DNA of 24,027 nucleotides from an uncultured Prevotellaceae bacterium (GTDB taxonomy: Bacteria; Bacteroidota; Bacteroidia; Bacteroidales; Muribaculaceae), in contig UQLZ01000034.1 in NCBI GenBank assembly GCA_900541935.1, positions 1-24,027 of the forward strand. The letters run 5' to 3'. The translations under genes were made by a program, and so were the position numbers. This document shows, in pieces, positions 1-6,811 of the stretch. Positions within the stretch are counted from its first letter, which is position 1, and the number at the start of each line of letters is the position of its first letter. The notes below the pieces were generated by a model. That model was not told the DNA's origin, searched no databases, and was given only the letters and a program-made list of their open reading frames with translations.

Positions 1-86
1 CAAATGGTTTATTGATTGTGTTTGACGAGAGCAGCCTTATAGAGTTATGGCTTTTAGGTCAATCCCACACCTTTTTGCTACTGAGG

Positions 87-285
87 CGAAATCAGCGACG
101 CAGATTGTCAATTATCACGCACCGCTTAAAATAAGAAACTGTCATTAGCACGAAAGGTGCGTCAGAATGGGTGAGATGCAAGATGATGAGACTAAGGACG
201 ACGGGAGTGTACGACCGTACTCGACCGAGGACGAAGCCGAAATCAGCGACGCAGATTGCCAATTATCACGCACCGCTTAAAATAA
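87..285. repeat. 48-bp direct repeat pair, 151 bp apart
   Basis: Positions 87-134 and 238-285 are identical except for one base (T108 against C259). A looser match extends a few bases to the left. The spacer carries a short GC-richer stretch with a small inverted repeat (GTACG/CGTAC, about 209-220). The arrangement looks like a tandem or dispersed intergenic repeat unit of the genome. No transposase or coding sequence accompanies it, and I do not recognise the family. Confidence 0.8.
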
Positions 286-308
286 AAAAACCGGCTCGCT
301 GAGTCGGC
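284..308 (-). terminator. Probable minus-strand rho-independent terminator
   Basis: Read on the minus strand, CCGACTC and GAGCCGG form a seven-position stem around a 3-nt loop, with one A-C mismatch. A run of seven Ts follows at 284-290 (As on the plus strand). It lies about 75 nt past the stop of the small minus-strand gene at 384-521 and could end that transcript. The stem pairs fully, with one G-U, only when read on the plus strand, so the assignment is moderate. Confidence 0.45.
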
Positions 309-342
309 AAAACTATTTAATAACTATGAGAATTTCGTTTTA

Positions 343-364
343 AAATCGGATAGAATTCCGATTT
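343..364 (-). other. Perfect 8-bp hairpin after the small gene
   Basis: AAATCGGA (343-350) and TCCGATTT (357-364) are perfect inverted repeats around a 6-nt loop, 19 nt past the stop of the 45-residue minus-strand frame. Only a short T run follows on the minus strand, so it could be a weak terminator or a 3' stabilising structure. It shares the AAATCG stem edge with the hairpin in the same gene's leader at 542-561. Confidence 0.6.
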
Positions 365-383
365 GATTCTGTGCATTTCCGAA

Positions 384-521
384 CTATCGCTCGGAAGAGA
401 GTTTCTTGCCATCAAGACCGGCAACATAACCAGATCTGCGTATTCCCAAAGATACATTGGGATGATAGCAATGTGAAGGCATACCTTTTACTCTCAATGC
501 GGTTGCTTCAAATCTGTTCAT
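384..521 (-). CDS. Possible small protein of 45 residues, function unknown
   Basis: An ATG at 521 opens 45 codons ending in TAG at 384. The product starts MNRFEATALRVKGMPSHCYH and is basic, with one Cys and two His in its middle third. It has no signal peptide or membrane segment, and I recognise no family. Three things support it as a gene: an AAGGAA stretch about 8 nt before the ATG, a well-formed Bacteroidota promoter at 653-683 pointing at it, and hairpins on both sides (542-561 in the leader, 343-364 and 288-308 downstream). No better start lies upstream in frame. A structured non-coding RNA with a chance open frame is the main alternative. Confidence 0.5.
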   Translation of the reverse strand: MNRFEATALRVKGMPSHCYHPNVSLGIRRSGYVAGLDGKKLSSER

Positions 522-541
522 AAAACAATTCCTTTCTTTTT

Positions 542-561
542 AAATCGCACTCTTGCGATTT
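542..561 (-). promoter_or_regulatory. Leader hairpin ahead of the small gene
   Basis: AAATCGCA (542-549) and TGCGATTT (554-561) pair perfectly around the 4-nt loop CTCT. The hairpin lies in the presumed 5' leader of the gene at 384-521, about 20 nt before its start codon. It may affect translation or RNA stability. No ligand-binding RNA family was recognised. Confidence 0.5.
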
Positions 562-652
562 GATTCAAACCTAAAAACCTAAAACCTTTTTTAATTTATA
601 CCTTTTATGGTAAACCTATGTTCTAAAACAATCTTTTCTTATTTTTACACTG

Positions 653-683
653 CAAAGGTAATGCCAAATTTAATACCATGCAA
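653..683 (-). promoter_or_regulatory. Bacteroidota-type promoter for the small gene
   Basis: On the minus strand TTG (681-683) is followed by exactly 20 nt and then TACCTTTG (653-660), a full match to the Bacteroidota -33/-7 consensus. Transcription would start near 646 and give a leader of about 125 nt before the small gene. The stretch 522-727 holds this promoter, the hairpin at 542-561 and the AT-rich hairpin at 696-721. Confidence 0.7.
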
Positions 684-695
684 GTTTTTAGTGTT

Positions 696-721
696 AAAAA
701 TATGTTATAAAACATATTTTT
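696..721 (-). terminator. AT-rich hairpin after the DUF3108 gene
   Basis: An 11-bp perfect AT-rich stem (696-706 with 711-721) with a 4-nt loop begins 6 nt past the stop of the DUF3108 gene. T runs on both sides let it act in either direction. It most likely ends the minus-strand transcript and insulates the promoter just downstream. The low GC content makes it a weaker terminator than the others in the window. Confidence 0.55.
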
Positions 722-727
722 TCAGCA

Positions 728-1480
728 TTATTTCTCATAATAGCACCGGACCTCGCCTATCGGCAACTTTCCTTTTAGCATTAGAGGAATCTTGGTTGCA
801 CTCACTGAAATCCACGTATCCATATCGTCAGACGACTTCTTTTTGTCTTCCTGCGTAAAGGAGAATTTTATGTGATGTGTATTATATATCGTTTTATCAT
901 CTCGCAACTCTATCTCCTCAACGCCAACATACTTTACCGTTAAAATTTCCTTGCGATGCCCGGAAAAAACCACTACCGAACGCTTGTCGCCAGGCTTCAT
1001 CTTACTATAATCCAACTGGCGAATATAATAAAAAATGCTCAGCATATCATAAGCAGGACCGTCAGCCTCAAAACTACCATTCCAAACCGGTCTGCCCTTT
1101 CGTGCATGCCTGCAATCTGCCGTCACCTTATTTCCATTGTAGGTATAAGAAACAATGTCATGAACAATCCCCTTTCCCTCGTGTGCATCTTTCTTATAAA
1201 TAATAGGTCGCAAATCCTTATTATAAAAGGAGCATGACAAAGTGTCACGAACCTTAAACATTTTGTCAACCCACGACCGAGAGCGGCACGCCAAGCGGGC
1301 ATGTGCCTTGTCGCCATCATTTTTTAGAGTAAGAGTTGCCGAACCGGCATGCTTCCAAATCAAGCCCCAATGGTAAATAATCTTATAATTAAGACTCTCA
1401 TTCTTGAATGTCACCGACTGCGACATCACCGACGGCAAAAACACAAAAAGCATTATTATAGTTAAAACGAACTTTCGCAT
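728..1480 (-). CDS. DUF3108 family secreted protein
   Basis: This 250-residue protein begins MRKFVLTIIMLFVFL, a signal peptide probably cleaved after the Ser-Gln near residues 20-21. I chose the ATG at 1480 over the one at 1501 because it starts directly at the lysine/arginine head of the signal peptide. The mature part is beta-rich. It has the DUF3108 layout: an early YKIIYHWGLIWKHAG segment, a central block ending in DMLSIFYYIRQ, a PGD...RSVVV segment, and a C-terminal block ending in a PLMLKGKLPIGEVRCYY pattern. The family is widespread in Bacteroidota and of unknown function, probably periplasmic or outer-membrane associated. It is divergent from the amylase operon, and an AT-rich hairpin follows its stop. 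Confidence 0.8.
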   Translation of the reverse strand: MRKFVLTIIMLFVFLPSVMSQSVTFKNESLNYKIIYHWGLIWKHAGSATLTLKNDGDKAHARLACRSRSWVDKMFKVRDTLSCSFYNKDLRPIIYKKDAHEGKGIVHDIVSYTYNGNKVTADCRHARKGRPVWNGSFEADGPAYDMLSIFYYIRQLDYSKMKPGDKRSVVVFSGHRKEILTVKYVGVEEIELRDDKTIYNTHHIKFSFTQEDKKKSSDDMDTWISVSATKIPLMLKGKLPIGEVRCYYEK

Positions 1481-1532
1481 AATCAAAAATTTATAATACA
1501 TAGACTAACTCCTTGACAAATGGTTTAATCTC

Positions 1533-1563
1533 TTGAAAAATCACCTTATTATTATTACTTTTG
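1533..1563 (+). promoter_or_regulatory. Bacteroidota promoter of the amylase operon
   Basis: TTG (1533-1535), 20 nt, then TACTTTTG (1556-1563) matches the Bacteroidota -33/-7 pattern with ideal spacing. The predicted start site near 1570 leaves a leader of about 18 nt before the ATG at 1588. Confidence 0.75.
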
Positions 1564-1587
1564 CAATATAAACAAAAAACTAAACCT

Positions 1588-3483
1588 ATGAAAAAAATTT
1601 TAGCAGCATTACTTATTGGCGTGTCAACCCTTGCAGCAAATGCAAAGGCTGATGTTTCACGAATTGACCCTCCTATGTGGTGGACTGGTATGAATAACAC
1701 AAGTTTGCAACTTATGGTTAGCGGTAATGATATCCGCGATGCAGTGCCGGAAATTAACTACGACGGCGTTACAATCGACTCGGTTGCCCGCCTCGACAGT
1801 CCGAACTACCAATTAATTTACCTGAATATTGCCGAAGGAACAAAACCTGGCTCTTTCGACATCACTTTCAAAGACGGTAAAAAAAACATTAAGAAAAAAT
1901 ACGAACTTCTTTCCCGCGACAAGGCTGGAAAGGATTATAACGGATTCACATCTGAAGACGCTCTTTACCTTATTATGCCTGACCGTTTTGCCGACGGTAA
2001 CGAGCAGAACAACACCTGCAAGGAATTGAAGTTCAACCCTAATATCGACAGAAATGACCCTAACGCACGCCACGGTGGCGACATCGCCGGCATTAAGGCT
2101 AAGATTCCATACCTAAAGGAACTCGGAGTTACTGCAATCTGGCTTACTCCCGTTCTCGAAAACGATATGCCTGGCGGCTCATACCACGGTTACGCAACGA
2201 CTGACTATTACCGCGTTGACCCTCGCTTCGGCTCTAACGAGGAATATAAGGAACTCATTGCAGAATGCCATAAGGCTGGCATAAAAGTCGTTATGGACAT
2301 GATTTTCAACCACTGCGGAATCGCTCACCCGTGGCTTGCCGATACTCCAAGCAAGGACTGGCTGAACTCTCCTGTCGATGTTAAGCAACTTGGCGAAAGT
2401 ATGCTCGGCAAAAAACCCCAACCAAAGGAATATAACAACACAAACTTCAAACTTACGCCAAATCACGACCCATATACAAGTTGCTACGATTATGACAAGA
2501 CTGTAAACGGCTGGTTCGTGCCGGCTATGCCTGACCTCAACCAACGAAATCCACACCTGATGACTTACCTTATCCAAAACTCTATCTGGTGGATTGAATA
2601 CGCAAAAATAAACGGTATCAGAATGGATACTTACCCATACGCTGATATGGCAGGTATGGCGAAATGGAATGTTGCCGTTGACAAGGAATACCCTAACTTC
2701 AATATCGTAGGAGAAAGTTGGTTTGAAGATGTTGCGAGCATTGCATTTATGCAAAAGGACAACAAAATCAACCCTATCAATACTGAGTTGAAAACAGTTA
2801 TGGACTTCCCCGTTATGATTTCAAGCAGAAAAACCTTCAACGACCAGACAATAGACTGGAAAGACGGTTTGCATAACCTGTACAACCGCTTGACGCTTGA
2901 CTTCCTTTTCGCCAACCCGAACAATATACTAATGTTCTACGATAACCATGACTCTGACAGATTCCTTTTGGAAATGCCTAAGACTCTTGACAACTGGAAG
3001 CAGGCTCAAACTTTCCTTTTGACAGCAAGAGGCATTCCTCAAATCTACTACGGAACAGAAATTCTAATGAACGGCTCTAAAGAAAAATCTGACGGATTTG
3101 TTAGACTTGATATGCCGGGCGGATTCCCTGGTGACAAGGCTAACGAATTTGTTGCTGAAGGAAGAACAGATATGCAAAACGACGCATTCAACTTTATCAG
3201 CAAAATCCTTAAATGGAGAAAGGGCAACAAAGCAATCTCAGAAGGAACAACAAAACACTTCTATCCGTCAAACCGCCTTTACGTTTACGAACGCAAAAGT
3301 GCTGACAGAAGGGTTATTGTTATCATGAACGGAACTGATAATGAACTGACTGATATCGACATGAGCAGATATGCCGAAATTTTCAAACCTGGCGATACGT
3401 TCAAAGATATCGTTACCGATAAAACAATAACTATAACAGATAAAATGACTTTCCCAAAACGAGCAACTCTCATTCTGGAATAG
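1588..3483 (+). CDS. Secreted GH13 alpha-amylase family enzyme (neopullulanase/cyclomaltodextrinase type)
   Basis: A 631-residue glycoside hydrolase that would cleave alpha-glucans or maltodextrins, probably in the periplasm. Residues 1-21 form a signal peptide (MKKILAALLIGVSTLAANA) without a lipobox. An N-terminal beta domain (about 22-115) precedes the catalytic barrel. The GH13 conserved regions are all present: DMIFNH (237-242), GIRMD with the nucleophile D347, VGESW with the acid/base E376, and YDNHD with D455. A beta domain closes the protein. The long N-terminal domain and the MPDLNQRNP stretch suit the SusA-like neopullulanase group, but no susC/susD pair is nearby. The ATG at 1588 is preferred over the upstream TTG at 1561, because the promoter core covers 1556-1563 and the signal peptide starts at 1588. 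It is first in an operon with two glycosyltransferases and cobO. Confidence 0.92.
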   Translation: MKKILAALLIGVSTLAANAKADVSRIDPPMWWTGMNNTSLQLMVSGNDIRDAVPEINYDGVTIDSVARLDSPNYQLIYLNIAEGTKPGSFDITFKDGKKNIKKKYELLSRDKAGKDYNGFTSEDALYLIMPDRFADGNEQNNTCKELKFNPNIDRNDPNARHGGDIAGIKAKIPYLKELGVTAIWLTPVLENDMPGGSYHGYATTDYYRVDPRFGSNEEYKELIAECHKAGIKVVMDMIFNHCGIAHPWLADTPSKDWLNSPVDVKQLGESMLGKKPQPKEYNNTNFKLTPNHDPYTSCYDYDKTVNGWFVPAMPDLNQRNPHLMTYLIQNSIWWIEYAKINGIRMDTYPYADMAGMAKWNVAVDKEYPNFNIVGESWFEDVASIAFMQKDNKINPINTELKTVMDFPVMISSRKTFNDQTIDWKDGLHNLYNRLTLDFLFANPNNILMFYDNHDSDRFLLEMPKTLDNWKQAQTFLLTARGIPQIYYGTEILMNGSKEKSDGFVRLDMPGGFPGDKANEFVAEGRTDMQNDAFNFISKILKWRKGNKAISEGTTKHFYPSNRLYVYERKSADRRVIVIMNGTDNELTDIDMSRYAEIFKPGDTFKDIVTDKTITITDKMTFPKRATLILE

Positions 3484-3503
3484 TCGAAATCTAAATTTAA
3501 TTT

Positions 3504-4412
3504 ATGGACATAGTTTGCAATATTGACAATCAATACGTTAAGTACTGCACGGTTATGATTACCTCCCTCTTTGAAAACAACAAGGGGGAGGATATCCATA
3601 TCCACATCCTTACCGACAATCTGTCGGACGAGTCAAAGAAAATACTCAATGATACAGCAGAAAGTTACGGCCAGGAACTGTCGGTTTACTACATCGACCC
3701 TAAACAGATAGAAAACTACGCCGTCAAACCTGGATACATCTCTATAGCAACGTATTACCGATGCTTTATCTCGTCCCTACTTCCTGAAACCGTCAAGAAA
3801 GCAATATACCTTGACTGCGACCTTATCGTTGCAAAATCAATAAAGGATTTCTGGAATATCGACATAAGCAATTATGCTGTAGGGGCTGTAGAAGATATGT
3901 GGAGCAACAGAGGGCATACCCAGCGACTTGGCTACCCTGACGGAGATTCTTACTTTAACGCAGGCGTTCTTATCGTTAACCTTAATTATTGGCGTACAAA
4001 CGGGATCGAAAAGCAACTTGCAGACTACATCGTCAAAAATGCGGACATTCTGACTTATAATGACCAGGACGCACTTAACGGCGTTCTTCACGATAAGAAA
4101 ATCTTCATTCCTTACCGTTGGAATATGCAGGCTGGTTTCCTTAGAAAGCACCTCAAACTGAGAAAGGAATCTATCCCAGCCCTTAAAAAGGAAATTCCGC
4201 ACTATGCCATTATCCATTACACCGGCAGCAGAAAGCCGTGGCACGACGACTGCACTCACCCGCTGAAAAGCGAATACTACAAGTATCTTGATATGACAAT
4301 ATACAAAGGAGAAAGACCTCCTTTTGACTTAAAAATAAAACTGAAGAAACTCAACTACGCAATTTCAAGTTTCCTCGGTTTAAAAAACAACTATATCAAA
4401 ATCAAAGCATAA
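3504..4412 (+). CDS. GT8 family glycosyltransferase
   Basis: A 302-residue cytoplasmic retaining glycosyltransferase of the LgtC/RfaJ type, expected to move a hexose, usually galactose or glucose, from a UDP-sugar to a lipid-linked or LPS-type acceptor. It opens MDIVCNIDNQYVKYC, the usual GT8 N-terminus. It carries the metal-binding DCD at 104-106 within IYLDCDLIV, a DSYFNAGVLIVNL segment, and the C-terminal HYTGSRKPWH motif that binds the nucleotide sugar. A basic C-terminal tail may attach it to the membrane. It starts 20 nt after the amylase stop, and its own stop overlaps the next start by one base (TAATG), so the two transferases are translationally coupled. The acceptor is not predictable. 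Confidence 0.9.
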   Translation: MDIVCNIDNQYVKYCTVMITSLFENNKGEDIHIHILTDNLSDESKKILNDTAESYGQELSVYYIDPKQIENYAVKPGYISIATYYRCFISSLLPETVKKAIYLDCDLIVAKSIKDFWNIDISNYAVGAVEDMWSNRGHTQRLGYPDGDSYFNAGVLIVNLNYWRTNGIEKQLADYIVKNADILTYNDQDALNGVLHDKKIFIPYRWNMQAGFLRKHLKLRKESIPALKKEIPHYAIIHYTGSRKPWHDDCTHPLKSEYYKYLDMTIYKGERPPFDLKIKLKKLNYAISSFLGLKNNYIKIKA

Positions 4413-5197
4413 TGACTGTAACTTTAATCATATCAACATATAACCGCGTTGACGCTCTCACTCTCTGTCTGGAAAGCGTCCTCCGTCAAACTACCCTACC
4501 AAATGAAATCATTATCGGTGATGACGGCTCCAAGCAGGAAACGACCGACACTATAAAGCATTACCAAAGCATCTCCCTTATTCCTATCCGCCACATCTGG
4601 CAGGAGGACAAGGGTTTCAGACTTGCTATGGCAAGAAACAAGTGTATCGCTGCTGCCAAAGGGGAATATATTATCCAAATCGACGGAGACCTTATTCTCC
4701 ACAAGAGGTTTGTTGAAGACCACTTGAAATTTGCCGAAAAAGGCTGGTACATAAAAGGTGGCAGGGTGAATATCAACCTGAAGAAAACAGAAAAACTTTG
4801 CAAGGAACTTAAACCTGCATCGTTGAATTTCTTCAGCAACGGTCTATTGCGACGTATCAACTCAATCCACTGCATTCCTATTGCCAAATACCTTGCCCCA
4901 CGCCGTAAAACCGCGCCAGGACTGGGTTGCAACATGGGATATTTCCGCGAAGATGCAGTTAAGATTAACGGCTACGATGAATTCTACGAAGGTTGGGGAG
5001 GTGAAGACTATGACTTTGCCGTTAGACTTATGAAACTCGGTATTAGGAAAAAATCGCTGAAATTCGCAGGCATCGTTTTCCACCTATGGCATAATGACCT
5101 ATATATGGACAACCGCGACAAAAACTTCAACTATCTACATGAGATAGAAAAACTCGACACTTACAAATGCAAATCAGGTATTGACCAATATTTGTAA
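4412..5197 (+). CDS. GT2 family glycosyltransferase with galactosyltransferase-like C-terminal part
   Basis: A 261-residue inverting glycosyltransferase with a GT-A fold. It begins MTVTLIISTYNRVDALTLCL, followed by the nucleotide-binding GDDGS (36-40) and the metal-binding DGD (91-93). The GWGGEDYDFAVRL segment near 195-207 is characteristic of the C-terminal region shared with chondroitin-type and beta-1,4-galactosyltransferases. It probably acts with the GT8 enzyme on the same surface glycan. Its ATG overlaps the GT8 stop, and cobO follows after 4 nt. The sugar and acceptor cannot be named from the sequence. Confidence 0.9.
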   Translation: MTVTLIISTYNRVDALTLCLESVLRQTTLPNEIIIGDDGSKQETTDTIKHYQSISLIPIRHIWQEDKGFRLAMARNKCIAAAKGEYIIQIDGDLILHKRFVEDHLKFAEKGWYIKGGRVNINLKKTEKLCKELKPASLNFFSNGLLRRINSIHCIPIAKYLAPRRKTAPGLGCNMGYFREDAVKINGYDEFYEGWGGEDYDFAVRLMKLGIRKKSLKFAGIVFHLWHNDLYMDNRDKNFNYLHEIEKLDTYKCKSGIDQYL

Positions 5198-5201
5198 ATT
5201 A

Positions 5202-5735
5202 ATGGAGAAAGGATATATCCACATTTATACAGGCAACGGAAAAGGAAAGACTACGGCAGCTTTTGGGCTTGCCGTAAGGGCTGCCTGCTCCGGGAAAAAC
5301 GTTTTTATCGGGCAGTTCGTCAAGTCGATGAAGTATAACGAAACAAAAATCGAGAAACTCTTTGACGGAAGCAACGGTTTTGGTAAGATAGAAATACACC
5401 AATACGGCAGCGGTTGCTTTATAGGCCGCAACCCTGCCGAACTTGATGTAAAGCTCGCCGAAGAAGGGCTTGCCGCATGCGCAAAAGAACTCACAAGCGG
5501 CAAGTGGGACGTAGTTATCCTTGATGAACTGACTATTGCCCTTTACTTCAATCTACTGCAACGAGAAGCAGTTGAAACGGTCATAAATAGCAAAGCGGAA
5601 AACACGGAAATTGCCATAACAGGCAGATATGCTCCAGAATGGTTAATTGAAAAGGCAGACCTTGTTACAGATATGCAGGAAGTAAAGCACTACTACACCC
5701 AAGGCATCCTATCCCGTGACGGAATAGACAGATAA
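5202..5735 (+). CDS. cobO: Corrinoid adenosyltransferase, CobO/BtuR type
   Basis: A 177-residue cytoplasmic enzyme that transfers the 5'-deoxyadenosyl group from ATP to reduced corrinoids, giving the adenosyl form of vitamin B12. The P-loop GNGKGKTT is at 11-18 within YTGNGKGKTTAAFGLAVRA. The HQYGSGCF segment and the VVILDEL Walker-B-like segment are typical of the family, and the length is normal (about 175-200). The ATG at 5202 is preferred to a TTG at 5181, which would overlap the GT2 gene. It lies 4 nt after that gene, so it is probably co-transcribed with it, although the functions look unrelated. No cobalamin riboswitch precedes it. The window's B12-controlled gene is the receptor at 20349. 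Confidence 0.92.
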   Translation: MEKGYIHIYTGNGKGKTTAAFGLAVRAACSGKNVFIGQFVKSMKYNETKIEKLFDGSNGFGKIEIHQYGSGCFIGRNPAELDVKLAEEGLAACAKELTSGKWDVVILDELTIALYFNLLQREAVETVINSKAENTEIAITGRYAPEWLIEKADLVTDMQEVKHYYTQGILSRDGIDR

Positions 5736-5909
5736 AATTTACGGATTTAACCTATTACACATTAAAATTCAACTATCGCCTGTTCATACTATAAATACAA
5801 TAATATCTTACTCCTACTGAGTGCAAATTCATGGGTTTATCAGCCATAAGATCTAATCGCTTCAGATTTTGCAATAAATCATTCACCCGCCTTGCAGTAT
5901 AACACACAA

Positions 5910-6500
5910 TCAAAATACTAAGGTATCAGGCAGATATTTCCGGATTTCAGGCTCAGCAAGCCACTTCATTATTAAACACAATTTATTATATTTATAATTT
6001 AAATCCACATCATCAGATTCTGAAAAGGCCACACCATCAACTGGTTGAAACAATATTTCACCATCTGAATTTATCACATACAAAGTTTCTCTAATAGAAG
6101 TATATGCCTTATCATTTACAGGCAACATTTTTAAAGCATCATAACGAAGCGTATCTAAGCCCCAAAATATGAGAGACTTATTTTCTTCAAAAAAAGCGAT
6201 TGAATCGAATCGGTTATTTTTGTCCTGTCCTGCAAAATATACATTACCTGAATAATCTACCCTACCGCTATATGCTTTCATGTTACTATCTTCCCTTATT
6301 AAAATAGACCATGAACAACCGTAATGACCATAAGTATATAGCAAAAAAGACTTATTCTTAACAAACGAATAAACTGAATCCGGCAATATCTTTTGTAAAA
6401 ATGATATAGTCTTATTATCAACCGAATAAACTGTCGACTTGTGTGCAACACAAAAAAACAGACAAGCCAAAAGTCCGAAAACAATCAAAATTTTTCTCAT
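5910..6500 (-). CDS. Exported protein of unknown function
   Basis: A 196-residue protein starting MRKILIVFGLLACLFFCVAH. This hydrophobic segment is a signal peptide or an N-terminal anchor. The two Cys residues within it do not form a good lipobox. The rest is soluble and mixed, with aromatic stretches (LLYTYGHYGCSWSILI, VDYSGNVYFAG) and no catalytic motif that I recognise. It is more AT-rich than its neighbours. It has its own promoter at 6598-6628, followed by a leader of about 90 nt. It converges on the cobO operon across 174 nt in which I see no strong terminator. Confidence 0.7.
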   Translation of the reverse strand: MRKILIVFGLLACLFFCVAHKSTVYSVDNKTISFLQKILPDSVYSFVKNKSFLLYTYGHYGCSWSILIREDSNMKAYSGRVDYSGNVYFAGQDKNNRFDSIAFFEENKSLIFWGLDTLRYDALKMLPVNDKAYTSIRETLYVINSDGEILFQPVDGVAFSESDDVDLNYKYNKLCLIMKWLAEPEIRKYLPDTLVF

Positions 6501-6597
6501 CTGAAAGAAGGTAATAATGAGGGATTGATAATAATTATTATTTCATTTTACAAGTTTCTTCCACACCAACAAGTAAGGAACAACTTTTTCATAATCA

Positions 6598-6628
6598 CAA
6601 ATTTAAAATTAACAATAAATAATTGCAA
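6598..6628 (-). promoter_or_regulatory. Bacteroidota promoter of the unknown exported protein
   Basis: On the minus strand TTG (6626-6628), 20 nt, then TAAATTTG (6598-6605) matches the consensus fully. The start site would be near 6591, giving a leader of about 90 nt. The AT-rich 311-nt gap 6501-6811 holds this promoter and the terminator at 6745-6783. I see no gene in it. Confidence 0.7.
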
Positions 6629-6744
6629 CAAAATAAACATATTGTAAAACATTGTTTCTATTTCACACTTTAGTTATAAAAAATTTTTCTGCCAGTCAAC
6701 AATAGCTGCCTCAGCAAAAAACAATCAAACTCCCCCACCTCAAA

Positions 6745-6783
6745 ACTAAAAAACGAGGCGCATCGCAACAAGCGACGCACCTC
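6745..6783 (-). terminator. Strong rho-independent terminator of the sorting-domain protein gene
   Basis: On the minus strand a 12-bp stem (6772-6783 with 6755-6766, including two G-U pairs) closes a 5-nt loop and is followed by a T-rich run at 6745-6754. It sits about 30 nt past the stop at 6812. Confidence 0.85.
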
Positions 6784-6811
6784 GGCTATAATTTGCTGAA
6801 CGCTTTACTGC

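Larger units (their letters stand above)
1..383. other. Gene-poor left end with a repeated intergenic element
   Basis: No convincing gene lies in this stretch. It holds a 48-bp direct repeat (87-134 and 238-285) and two hairpins downstream of the small minus-strand gene at 384-521. A 37-codon open frame exists at 167-280, but it overlaps the repeat and has no ribosome binding site or family match, so it is not called. The contig begins inside this region, so a truncated feature to the left cannot be excluded. Confidence 0.6.

Noticed and set aside
167..280. A 37-codon plus-strand open frame running into the second 48-bp repeat copy
   Set aside because: It has no ribosome binding site or promoter, its end is supplied by the repeat, and the peptide matches nothing known. 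The repeat explains the conservation better.
607..1237. Several plus-strand open frames opposite the DUF3108 gene
   Set aside because: They lie antisense to a clear family member and have no ribosome binding sites or domain signs.
5773..5905. Minus-strand frame of about 44 codons, rich in Arg and Leu, between cobO and the unknown exported protein
   Set aside because: It has no ATG near its start and no ribosome binding site. It could be a gene remnant but cannot be tied to any family.
6501..6660. Short minus-strand frame starting MFYNMF near 6654
   Set aside because: It is very AT-rich, has a Phe/Leu-heavy product and overlaps the promoter of the downstream gene, so it is probably chance.
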